This document shows, one piece after another, positions 1 through 5,823 of a stretch of DNA of 9,693 bases. A program made the translations under genes and the position numbers. The stretch is from Anaerolineaceae bacterium (GTDB lineage: Bacteria; Chloroflexota; Anaerolineae; Anaerolineales; Villigracilaceae), in the NCBI GenBank assembly GCA_009885445.1, contig VFKQ01000163.1, positions 1-9,693 on the forward strand, in the 5' to 3' direction. The notes under the pieces were generated by a model, which was not told where the DNA came from, made no database searches, and saw only the letters and a program-made list of their open reading frames with translations. Every line of letters starts with the position of its first letter. Position 1 is the stretch's first letter.

Positions 1-591
1 GGCGCGACGACGACGACCACCACCGCGCCAGCGACGACGACCACCGCGCCCTCCTCCGCGCCCACAACGGGCACAGCCACAACAAGCGCTCCCTCCGCCT
101 TCAACGCCATGAGCGGCGCGGTGGCAATTCCATTTTTACAATTCGTGGTGCTCACCGACAACCTCAACGTGCGCAGTGGACCCGGCGTGGCCTACGGCCT
201 GGTCACCACGCTCAAAGTTAATCAGGTGCTGATGGCCACCAATCTATTCTCCGACAGCGCGTGGATCGAATTTGAGGCGGGCAAGTGGTGCGCGCTCACT
301 CATGCAGGCGTGGCCAATATGAAGCTGACCGGCGCAGGCGCGCCTGTTCCGCCACTCAGCATGGCCTCCGCTGATCAGATGTCGCTCTCAAACTGGAAAT
401 TTGAAGTGCTCGCCAGTGAACTTAATATTCGCAACGGCCCGGGCGCCAACTTCAACCTGTTAGGCAAACTCCCCAAGGGCACCAAGCTGATTGCGAAAAA
501 ACTGTCTTCGCAAAACTTATGGATCGAATTCCAGCCCGGCAAGTGGTGCGCCGTAATTTTTGGCGGAATCCAAAACGTGCGCACGGCGTAA
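1..591 (+). CDS. Tandem SH3b-domain protein, C-terminal part (5' truncated)
   Basis: The reading frame is open from the first base of the window, so the gene starts upstream; the ATG at 109 is internal. The visible 196 residues begin with a Thr/Ala/Pro-rich stretch of about 36 residues that looks like an extracellular linker. Two bacterial SH3 (SH3b) domains follow, at roughly residues 48-109 and 134-196. Both carry the family signature: LNVRSGPG in the first and LNIRNGPG in the second, followed by a WIEF..GKWCA block. SH3b domains generally bind cell-wall or other extracellular ligands, so a secreted or surface role is likely; the actual ligand and any N-terminal catalytic domain lie outside the window. 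The two domains are also similar at DNA level. The stop is TAA at 589-591, followed at once by a terminator hairpin. Domain assignment is firm; function is not. Confidence 0.85.
   Translation, partial: GATTTTTTAPATTTTAPSSAPTTGTATTSAPSAFNAMSGAVAIPFLQFVVLTDNLNVRSGPGVAYGLVTTLKVNQVLMATNLFSDSAWIEFEAGKWCALTHAGVANMKLTGAGAPVPPLSMASADQMSLSNWKFEVLASELNIRNGPGANFNLLGKLPKGTKLIAKKLSSQNLWIEFQPGKWCAVIFGGIQNVRTA
4..51 (+). repeat. Low-complexity Thr/Ala/Pro linker repeat
   Basis: Two near-copies of a block made of GCG, ACG, ACC and GCC/CCN codons lie in tandem (4-30 and 31-51). They encode A-T(n)-A-P units. The block is in frame with the SH3b gene and is best read as its flexible linker. Such GC-rich triplet runs can change length by slippage. 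Confidence 0.7.
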
Positions 592-608
592 GCCCAATAC
601 AAATCAGA

Positions 609-641
609 AAACGCCGCGCATCTTTCAGATGCGCGGCGTTT
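609..641. terminator. Bidirectional intrinsic terminator between convergent genes
   Basis: A perfect hairpin has a 15-bp stem: 609-623 pairs with 627-641, leaving loop TTC. It lies 17 nt after the stop of the SH3b gene. The rightward transcript continues into a T-rich stretch (TTTCTCTTTG). The leftward transcript ends in TTTTCTGATTTG. The stop codon of the leftward membrane-protein gene (625-627) sits at the loop, so its last codons form one arm of the stem. One hairpin therefore appears to end both genes. Confidence 0.85.
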
Positions 642-1941
642 CTCTTTGATAGACTAAATTTGAAAGCGCCCAGCCCAACAGGGCAAATCCAAAAACGACA
701 TAAGGCATATGCCAGACAATGGATGTTGTATGCAGGTGAAAATAGGCATGCGCCTTGAACATCACCACCCATGAAAGCGGGGACAACAGACTAATCCAGG
801 TCGCGATTAACAGCGCCCAACCCTTCTGCCTGTCAATCACCGCAAGTTTGGGTGCGCGCATCAGAAAAATTACAGCAATAGAAGCAAGCGCAAAAAGCGC
901 AAACAGGTGAATAAATTGTACGCCACCCACGAGGGCGGGCTTGTGTATCAGGGTGTCCAGCACAGACATGACACTGGCATCCTGCGCAAGTTGATAGATG
1001 GGATCCAGTGTTGAATCCCCTATGCTTCCAACGCTTCGCCGCCCAATGGTATTGGCGATATGCAATAAACCATCCGAAAATTTTCCGGTCGTAGTTCCTA
1101 TTTGCGCCGCGACCACCAAGAATGAAAGCAAGACGGCCACAATGGTGGAAAGCGCCACCCACGACAACCTGCGCACCGAGCGTGAAAAACCCCAGCCATC
1201 GCGCAAAGCGTAATAGATAATCGCAGTTGCGACCATGCCCAGTGGCGGCAGAAGAAAATCGTAGCCGCTCAGCAAACACTTGAAAAGGACCAGCGCAAAG
1301 AGCGCCCAATACAAGGGTAATTCGCGCATCTGCGGAAGAAGAGATTCGCGTTGTAAATAATACAGGCTGAAAACCATCGGCAGGAAATAACTCCAAATGG
1401 AATAAAACAGATTACGACCATACAACGTGACCCATTGCGAAGCCAGCAGGGTGATCAACACGGTCAATGATGTGACCATCCCAAATTCCATATAAAGCCA
1501 CACGATAAGGGCGGAAAAAACCAGCGCGCTTAGAAAAGAGGTGATTGCTCGAAAAGCGCGTAGATTCGTTGATGCAGAAAAGGGCAACACAGAATCCACG
1601 GCGCTAAACAAGGTGGCCTGTAATCCGCTTTGAGATTTGTAAACCATAAAGCTCTCAAAATCTCCGCCCGCCAGGTAAACATCGAATTGATGATCATAGT
1701 CCGAGCTGTTTAGGTCCGGCGTGGCCGCGTCGCCCCAGCCCAGCAACGCGCCGTCAGCAAGCAATCCGTCCTGACGCGCATGCACCATGCGGCCCAGCAC
1801 AAGACTCTCGCTATCACGTTGAAATGCGCTGAAGCGCTCCATTCCCACAAGCCCCCACTGATTTCGGTAAAATCCCAAAAAAAGCAATAGGAACGACAGC
1901 ACGCCAATAGTTAACATCTTTAAATCGTATCGCTTGTCCAT
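625..1941 (-). CDS. Polytopic membrane protein, unknown function
   Basis: This 438-residue protein has about ten hydrophobic segments, the first at about residues 8-25. A soluble loop of about 100 residues follows (about 26-125), then clustered membrane spans at about 128-150, 153-173, 178-196, 208-245 (two), 258-281, 338-361, 374-396 and 407-431. One long loop followed by paired spans recalls GT-C-type glycosyltransferases or other envelope polysaccharide enzymes, but I see no convincing acidic catalytic motif in the first loop, so this is only a possibility. A His-rich patch, KAHAYFHLHTTSIVWHMPY (residues 396-414, His398, 402, 404, 411), near the last span is the most motif-like part. The ATG at 1941 is supported by GAGGAG about 6 nt upstream (within 1945-1952). 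The gene is transcribed away from the flavoenzyme gene's end across a 191-nt gap, with a candidate -10 box at 1966-1971. Coding assignment is strong; function unrecognised. Confidence 0.85.
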   Translation of the reverse strand: MDKRYDLKMLTIGVLSFLLLFLGFYRNQWGLVGMERFSAFQRDSESLVLGRMVHARQDGLLADGALLGWGDAATPDLNSSDYDHQFDVYLAGGDFESFMVYKSQSGLQATLFSAVDSVLPFSASTNLRAFRAITSFLSALVFSALIVWLYMEFGMVTSLTVLITLLASQWVTLYGRNLFYSIWSYFLPMVFSLYYLQRESLLPQMRELPLYWALFALVLFKCLLSGYDFLLPPLGMVATAIIYYALRDGWGFSRSVRRLSWVALSTIVAVLLSFLVVAAQIGTTTGKFSDGLLHIANTIGRRSVGSIGDSTLDPIYQLAQDASVMSVLDTLIHKPALVGGVQFIHLFALFALASIAVIFLMRAPKLAVIDRQKGWALLIATWISLLSPLSWVVMFKAHAYFHLHTTSIVWHMPYVVFGFALLGWALSNLVYQRETPRI

Positions 1942-1965
1942 AAAATCTCCTCAACAGATCGGCAA

Positions 1966-1971
1966 ATTATA
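1966..1971 (-). promoter_or_regulatory. Candidate -10 box for the membrane-protein gene
   Basis: On the minus strand this reads TATAAT in the context GCTATATAATTT, 25 nt before the ATG at 1941. Transcription would start near 1959, giving a very short leader that still contains the GAGGAG ribosome site. No good -35 match lies 16-18 nt further upstream, so the call rests on the -10 alone. Confidence 0.4.
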
Positions 1972-1998
1972 TAGCTCTCTGGGAGTTGCCACGATTCC

Positions 1999-2096
1999 GT
2001 ACACGGATAGCACGGATTTCATCGATGCACACAAAAGGCGCTAAAAAAACATCCATGTTTTTCCGTGCGCGCAGCCGATCCGCGTAATCCGTGTAC
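1999..2096. repeat. Intergenic inverted-repeat element with CACGGAT units
   Basis: The element is bounded by GTACACGGAT (1999-2008) and its exact inverse ATCCGTGTAC (2087-2096). Over 20 nt the arms match at 16 positions (1999-2018 against 2077-2096). The left arm contains CACGGAT twice (2002-2008, 2011-2017). Inside lies an A/T-rich hairpin, AAAAACAT (2045-2052) with ATGTTTTT (2055-2062). Read on the minus strand this inner hairpin is followed by extra T residues and may help end the flavoenzyme transcript, whose stop is at 2133. ATCCGTGT-type repeats are, as far as I recall, scattered in many unrelated bacterial genomes. It looks like a small palindromic repeat rather than a transposon, since there is no coding capacity. 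Confidence 0.6.
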
Positions 2097-2132
2097 AAAA
2101 CTATTTAATCACGGCGATTCCCAATGAACAAA

Positions 2133-5048
2133 TTATATCAACTTCACACGGATTAGCTCAAGCGGATGCGCTACATCCCTCGTCAACGCCTGACGCATGT
2201 GCATCCTGCACGACGCTCCGCTGGAAACAAGAATCGCATCCCCCGCCGCACGCGCCTGCGGAAATAATTTCATCTCACCAATTTGCATTGAGAGGTCGTA
2301 ATGCTCCGCGTCAAAACCAAATGTGCCGGCCATACCGCAACAGCCCGCTGTGCTCAATTGCACATCAAAACCCAATGTGCGCAACAACTCCATCGTCGCC
2401 GCCGAGCCAGTCGCAACCCCGTCCGCCGCAGAAATTTCGGCCTGTTGATGACAATGCGGATGAAATAAAATCTCCTGAAACTTCTCTCTGTCGTGCCTGG
2501 ATATAAATCTACTTTCTATACCGACGACGCGCAGAATAAATTCGTCCAACAACCAGACTCGATTCGAAAGCGACTCAAGCTCCGCGCGGCGACTCGACAG
2601 TAAGGCGGCGTATTCATGCTTTAGGCCGTACACCTCCGGCGGCTCGCATCCCACCACGCTCAAAGCGGACTCAGGGTCGAGGCGCCGAATCTCCGCCAAA
2701 ACTTTTTCAGCGTGACGTTGCGCGGCGGCGATGAATCCCTTCGACAGGAACGACGCCCCTGCCCCGATGATTGGAAGCACGAGCACTTCATAGCCGAGCG
2801 CGTTCAACACATCCAGCGCGGACTCTTCGACCTGCGGCTCGAGATAGCGCGAAAAAACGTCGGGGAGGAAAATAACTTTCTTCTCAAAATGTAGTTCGCG
2901 CTTCTGGCGTGGTTTGCGCGATACAAATTCAGGCAGAGGGCGTTTGTCTGTCAGGCCGACGACTCTTGAAATTAATTTCCGCGACCAACTCGTTTGCATG
3001 AAAGCATTCACCAACGGCGCGATGCGACTTAGCAATTTAGCCACGACATGAAAATAGCCAAACAAATAATCATGCAATGGCCGCCGATGCGACTTGTAAT
3101 ATTCATTCATGAATTCATATTTGAGGCGCGGCATGTCCACCCCGCTGGGACATTCTGCCGTGCAACCTTTGCAAGCCAGACAGAGGTCGAGGGCAGAAAA
3201 AGTGGAATTTACAATTTCAGATTTTGGATTTTGGATTGAAGCTGGTTGTGAGATGAGGTTGCGTAAAAGATTGGCGCGGCCACGGGTGCTGAAGGCTTCG
3301 TCTCGCGTAGCTTGAAACGATGGACACATGACGCCCGAGGCTTTGCGACACACGCCTTGCCCGTTGCAATGCTCAATGGCACCAGCCAGGCCGTGCTCGT
3401 GTTCAAAATGCAAAGCGGGAATCCATGCACGGGTTTTATACGACTCTGCGTAACGCAGGTTTTCGTCCATGCGTGGCGCGTCAAATAGCTTTTTGGGGTT
3501 GAGTAAATTATGCGGGTCGGCGGCACGCTTAAGCGACTGCATGGCTTCGCTGACTTCAGCGCCGTAGATTTGCTTCAGCCACTCGCCGCGCGCGAGGCCG
3601 TCACCGTGCTCACTGCTCATCGTGCCGCCGAGACTCAACGTCAGCGCGAGGGTGCGCTCGGCGATGGTGCGCAACGTTGCGGTCGCCCGACCCGCTTTGA
3701 GGTCGAGCATGGGACGAATGTGCAAACAGCCGCCGGAGGCGTGGGCGTAGATTCCGCCTTCGATGCGCTGATCCGCAAGAATCGATTCGAGTCCGCGCAC
3801 AAATTTGCCCAGATTTTCAACGGGCACGGCGCAATCTTCGATGAAGGCGGCGGGACGCACGGCTTGCGGACGCGAATCCAAAATGCCGAGGCCCACCTTA
3901 CGCACGTTCCACACGCGCGTTTGCTCCTCAGCAGATTCGGCCAGCGCGGTGATTGCGCCAATGTCTCGCGCGGCGGACTTTAATTGCGCGGGGTCGTCGC
4001 CGCTGAATTCAACAATCAAAATTGCGGCGGGGTCGCCGACCATCCAACCCATCTGGCGCGCCGCCTGCGGGACACTGCGCGCGAGTTGCAGAATCATGCG
4101 CGGCAAAAGTTCAATCGCGGAGGGAGAGTGGGTTAATAAACGCGGCACATCATCACAGGCAGCGGCGGCGGAATCATAAGCAAGCACAGCAAGGATGGTG
4201 TGTTGCGATTTTTTTACAAGATTTATTTTTGCGCGACGAATGATGGCCAGCGTGCCTTCACTGCCAGCGAGGAGGGTTGCAAGGTTGAAGGTTGAAGGTT
4301 GAAGGTTTGGGTAGTCCCCGACCCAAAGATGCGGCTTGGTTGCAGAATAGGGTAATAAATAATTAATCCGATAGCCCGCCGAGTTACGCCAGGTTTTTGG
4401 AAAATTTTCTTTAATGGCGGATGAATGTTTTTTGCGAATTTCATGAACAGAGAATTGGAGATTAGAGATTAGGGAATTCTCCAATCTCCAATTCTCGTTC
4501 TGCGCGCCCTGTTCTTTAAATGTAGCCAGACTCCCATCGCTAAGAATCACATCCGCTTCCAAAAGATGATCGGCGGTCATGCCGTACAAAATGGAATGCG
4601 CGCCCGTGGCATTGTTGGCGATGACTCCGCCCAGCGTGGCGCGTTCAGCGGAGGCCGGGTCGGGGCCAAACATCAATCCGTGTTTCGCGGCGGCGCGATT
4701 CAAATCGGCGAGCACGACGCCGGGTTCGACGATGGCCGTTTGTGTATCAGCGTTAATTTCAAGAATCGAATCGAGCCAGCGCGAGCAATCGAGAATCAGC
4801 GCTTCGCCGATGGCTTGCCCGCCCAGTGAAGTGCCCGCTCCGCGCGGCAGAACAGGCACAAGATATTTGGCGGCCAGCTCCATCGCGGCTTGCAAGTCAT
4901 CCTGCGTTTTTGGAATCGCAACGCCCAGCGGTTCGATTTGATACATCGAAGCGTCGCTGGCATACAACGCGCGCGAACCAGCGTCGAGGCGCAGGTCGCC
5001 GCTGAAATGTTTTTTTAATTCGTGGAGGAAGTCTGGGGAGAGAGGCAT
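2133..5048 (-). CDS. FAD-linked oxidase with Fe-S and CCG domains (D-2-hydroxyacid dehydrogenase, YdiJ/GlcD-GlcF type)
   Basis: From ATG 5048 the product is 971 residues. In order: a PCMH-type FAD-binding domain (about 30-175) with the FAD-contact loop PRGAGTSLGGQA and GGVIANNATGAHS; a FAD-oxidase C-terminal domain (about 255-525) with GSEGTLAII and the substrate-site motif SSEHGDG; an Fe-S region with CNGQGVCRK..GVMCP (about 561-576) and LCLACKGCTAECP (about 622-634); and a C-terminal cysteine-rich domain with HPHCHQQ and GCCGMAG (about 863-907). This is the single-chain fusion of GlcD-like and GlcF-like parts seen in E. coli YdiJ, which oxidises D-2-hydroxyglutarate. D-lactate or glycolate are alternative substrates, and electrons probably go to the respiratory chain. 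A TTG at 5075 would add nine residues, but these lie inside a palindrome, and ATG-PLSPDFL resembles a normal family start; neither start has a clear Shine-Dalgarno. Three heptad-repeat tracts are inserted in frame. It follows the DUF5666 gene's terminator by about 60 nt. Confidence 0.93.
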   Translation of the reverse strand: MPLSPDFLHELKKHFSGDLRLDAGSRALYASDASMYQIEPLGVAIPKTQDDLQAAMELAAKYLVPVLPRGAGTSLGGQAIGEALILDCSRWLDSILEINADTQTAIVEPGVVLADLNRAAAKHGLMFGPDPASAERATLGGVIANNATGAHSILYGMTADHLLEADVILSDGSLATFKEQGAQNENWRLENSLISNLQFSVHEIRKKHSSAIKENFPKTWRNSAGYRINYLLPYSATKPHLWVGDYPNLQPSTFNLATLLAGSEGTLAIIRRAKINLVKKSQHTILAVLAYDSAAAACDDVPRLLTHSPSAIELLPRMILQLARSVPQAARQMGWMVGDPAAILIVEFSGDDPAQLKSAARDIGAITALAESAEEQTRVWNVRKVGLGILDSRPQAVRPAAFIEDCAVPVENLGKFVRGLESILADQRIEGGIYAHASGGCLHIRPMLDLKAGRATATLRTIAERTLALTLSLGGTMSSEHGDGLARGEWLKQIYGAEVSEAMQSLKRAADPHNLLNPKKLFDAPRMDENLRYAESYKTRAWIPALHFEHEHGLAGAIEHCNGQGVCRKASGVMCPSFQATRDEAFSTRGRANLLRNLISQPASIQNPKSEIVNSTFSALDLCLACKGCTAECPSGVDMPRLKYEFMNEYYKSHRRPLHDYLFGYFHVVAKLLSRIAPLVNAFMQTSWSRKLISRVVGLTDKRPLPEFVSRKPRQKRELHFEKKVIFLPDVFSRYLEPQVEESALDVLNALGYEVLVLPIIGAGASFLSKGFIAAAQRHAEKVLAEIRRLDPESALSVVGCEPPEVYGLKHEYAALLSSRRAELESLSNRVWLLDEFILRVVGIESRFISRHDREKFQEILFHPHCHQQAEISAADGVATGSAATMELLRTLGFDVQLSTAGCCGMAGTFGFDAEHYDLSMQIGEMKLFPQARAAGDAILVSSGASCRMHMRQALTRDVAHPLELIRVKLI
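3221..3241. repeat. In-frame heptad repeat tract (ATTTTGG), between the two Fe-S motifs
   Basis: ATTTTGG occurs twice in tandem (3221-3227, 3228-3234), followed by the degenerate unit ATTGAAG (3235-3241). On the coding (minus) strand this is CCAAAAT repeated. It encodes about residues 604-611 (numbered from ATG 5048) of the flavoenzyme, in the linker between the first cysteine motif and LCLACKGC. It keeps the frame. Flanking A/T-rich bases (3211-3220) may belong to the same insertion. Confidence 0.65.
4275..4310. repeat. In-frame heptad repeat tract (GGTTGAA)
   Basis: Three perfect tandem copies of GGTTGAA (4283-4289, 4290-4296, 4297-4303) are flanked by degenerate copies GGTTGCA (4275-4281) and GGTTTGG (4304-4310). 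The tract encodes PNLQPSTFNLAT of the flavoenzyme (about residues 247-258 from ATG 5048), just ahead of the conserved LLAGSEGTLA. That segment looks longer than I expect for the family at this position, so the tract probably extends a surface loop without breaking the frame. Confidence 0.75.
4450..4496. repeat. In-frame heptad inverted-repeat tract (ATTGGAG / CTCCAAT)
   Basis: A perfect 14-nt inverted repeat joins GAGAATTGGAGATT (4450-4463) with AATCTCCAATTCTC (4483-4496). The right half consists of two tandem CTCCAAT units (4479-4485, 4486-4492); the left half holds GGAGATT and AGAGATT (4457-4463, 4464-4470). The centre is GGGAATTCTCC. The tract encodes about residues 185-200 of the flavoenzyme, between LSDGSLATF and the conserved TWRNSAGY, and keeps the frame. 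The mRNA would form a strong hairpin within the coding region. Confidence 0.75.
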
Positions 5049-5066
5049 CAAGCGTGACTGGTTTTT

Positions 5067-5092
5067 GTAACGCAAGATTCATCTTGCGTTAC
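5067..5092. repeat. Perfect 11-bp palindrome upstream of the flavoenzyme start
   Basis: GTAACGCAAGA (5067-5077) is the exact inverse of TCTTGCGTTAC (5082-5092), with loop TTCA. It lies 19 nt upstream of ATG 5048 and overlaps the alternative TTG at 5075. No T-tract follows on either strand, so it is not a typical terminator. It may be a dispersed palindromic repeat, an operator or an mRNA hairpin near the ribosome site. Confidence 0.6.
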
Positions 5093-5110
5093 GGCAAGTT
5101 ACTGATAAAC

Positions 5111-5147
5111 AAAAAATCACCTCAAGCAAATTTCACTTGAGGTGATT
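5111..5147 (-). terminator. Intrinsic terminator of the DUF5666-like gene
   Basis: A perfect 12-bp stem pairs AATCACCTCAAG (5115-5126) with CTTGAGGTGATT (5136-5147) around a 9-nt loop. In the leftward transcript the stem is followed by TTTTTTG (5116 down to 5110). It lies 31 nt beyond the DUF5666 gene's stop at 5179-5181. The flavoenzyme gene begins about 60 nt further on, so it needs either its own start site in that short gap or read-through. Confidence 0.9.
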
Positions 5148-5160
5148 GTACCCGATGGGT

Positions 5161-5178
5161 CGCGATATAAATATCGCG
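5161..5178. repeat. Perfect palindrome abutting the DUF5666 stop codon
   Basis: CGCGATAT (5161-5168) pairs with ATATCGCG (5171-5178) around AA. The repeat touches the stop codon (5179-5181). Its outer right edge GCGTTA matches that of the palindrome at 5067-5092, so the two may belong to one repeat class. No T-tract follows it. Confidence 0.5.
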
Positions 5179-5700
5179 TTATGGCGTGGGCTGTGCAGTG
5201 GGCGTTGAGGCCACTGGCCCATCGGGCTTGGGCGGCATTTGCATGATGGTCGCCGCCACGTCTGCGCCGAAGACGGCGATCACGTCACCTACTTGCAAAT
5301 CGCTCAGTAAAATTTCTGCGCCTTCTGCGTCAATGAACTTTGTGGTTGCATCGAAGCGGATGGTGAAGACGGTGCCATCGCGGTTCTCGTAAGTGAATTG
5401 CGTGTCAGAAATTTCGGTGATGCGTCCGATTGAATCAGGCGGCCAGGAGGGCGCGCCGGCAGGGCCTGCGGGACCGAATCCGCTTCGGGAGGGCTGACCC
5501 GCTTGAGGCCCGTTTTGAGCGCCGCCTTGCGGGCCGTTCCCGTCCGCGCCCCGGGCGGGTCCGCCCTGCCCGATTCGACTCTGCCCCTCAGCGCCGTCTC
5601 CGCGCTTGCCGGTGTAGACTCCGGCAGTGAATGAGGCCGCGGCAACGACGAGTACGAGAATGCCGGCGGCAAGTCCGATGAAAATTGGTTTGGTTTGCAT
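5179..5700 (-). CDS. Membrane-anchored or secreted DUF5666-like protein
   Basis: This 173-residue protein has one hydrophobic segment (about residues 6-28, after MQTK), then a Gly/Pro/Gln/Asn-rich low-complexity linker (about 31-88). A compact beta-rich domain follows (about 91-145, beginning IGRITEISDTQFTYENRDG and ending LQVGDVIAVFG), then a Pro/Thr tail. The folded part fits the DUF5666 pattern: a short domain of unknown function in which a value-setting segment is followed by L.VGD.V.V.G. The leading segment is either an uncleaved anchor or a signal peptide, so the domain should lie outside the membrane. ATG 5700 is preceded by AAAGGAG at a spacing of 7 nt (minus strand), a strong ribosome site. 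The gene is divergent from RNase J and ends at its own terminator. No enzyme motif is visible, so its role is unknown. Confidence 0.88.
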   Translation of the reverse strand: MQTKPIFIGLAAGILVLVVAAASFTAGVYTGKRGDGAEGQSRIGQGGPARGADGNGPQGGAQNGPQAGQPSRSGFGPAGPAGAPSWPPDSIGRITEISDTQFTYENRDGTVFTIRFDATTKFIDAEGAEILLSDLQVGDVIAVFGADVAATIMQMPPKPDGPVASTPTAQPTP

Positions 5701-5726
5701 GTGTCACTCCTTTCAGTGATAGCGCA

Positions 5727-5732
5727 GTTATA
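5727..5732 (-). promoter_or_regulatory. Candidate -10 box of the DUF5666-like gene
   Basis: On the minus strand this reads TATAAC in the context GCTATAACTG, 27 nt upstream of ATG 5700. The upstream sequence CCTGCCCCCGCTATA mirrors the sequence before the rightward -10 box, which supports a real promoter. The -35 region shows no good match. Confidence 0.4.
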
Positions 5733-5787
5733 GCGGGGGCAGGTTTAGAAGTTGTGTAGGGCGGGTAAATTTTTTGCGGAGCAGTTA

Positions 5788-5817
5788 TTGGACAAATCAC
5801 CCCTGCCCTGCTATACT
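5788..5817 (+). promoter_or_regulatory. Sigma70-type promoter for RNase J
   Basis: TTGGAC (5788-5793) and TATACT (5812-5817) are separated by 18 nt. Transcription should begin near 5824 and run through a leader of about 208 nt to the RNase J start at 6032. It is the best promoter match in the divergent region. Confidence 0.65.
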
Positions 5818-5823
5818 GTAAAT

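Noticed and set aside
109..591. ATG 109 as the true start of the SH3b gene
   Set aside because: The same frame is open to the window edge with a linker-like Thr/Pro-rich sequence, no ribosome site precedes the ATG, and the product would lack a signal peptide.
3510..3983. 157-codon open frame on the plus strand inside the flavoenzyme gene
   Set aside because: It runs antisense to a well-conserved coding region; its composition is that of a shadow frame and it shows no recognisable domain.
4275..4496. Tandem heptad tracts as a CRISPR array
   Set aside because: The units are 7 nt and directly adjacent, without unique spacers, and lie inside a coding frame.
5048..5075. TTG at 5075 as start of the flavoenzyme
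   Set aside because: The nine added residues are encoded largely by a palindromic repeat, there is no ribosome site for TTG, and ATG 5048 gives a family-like N-terminus.
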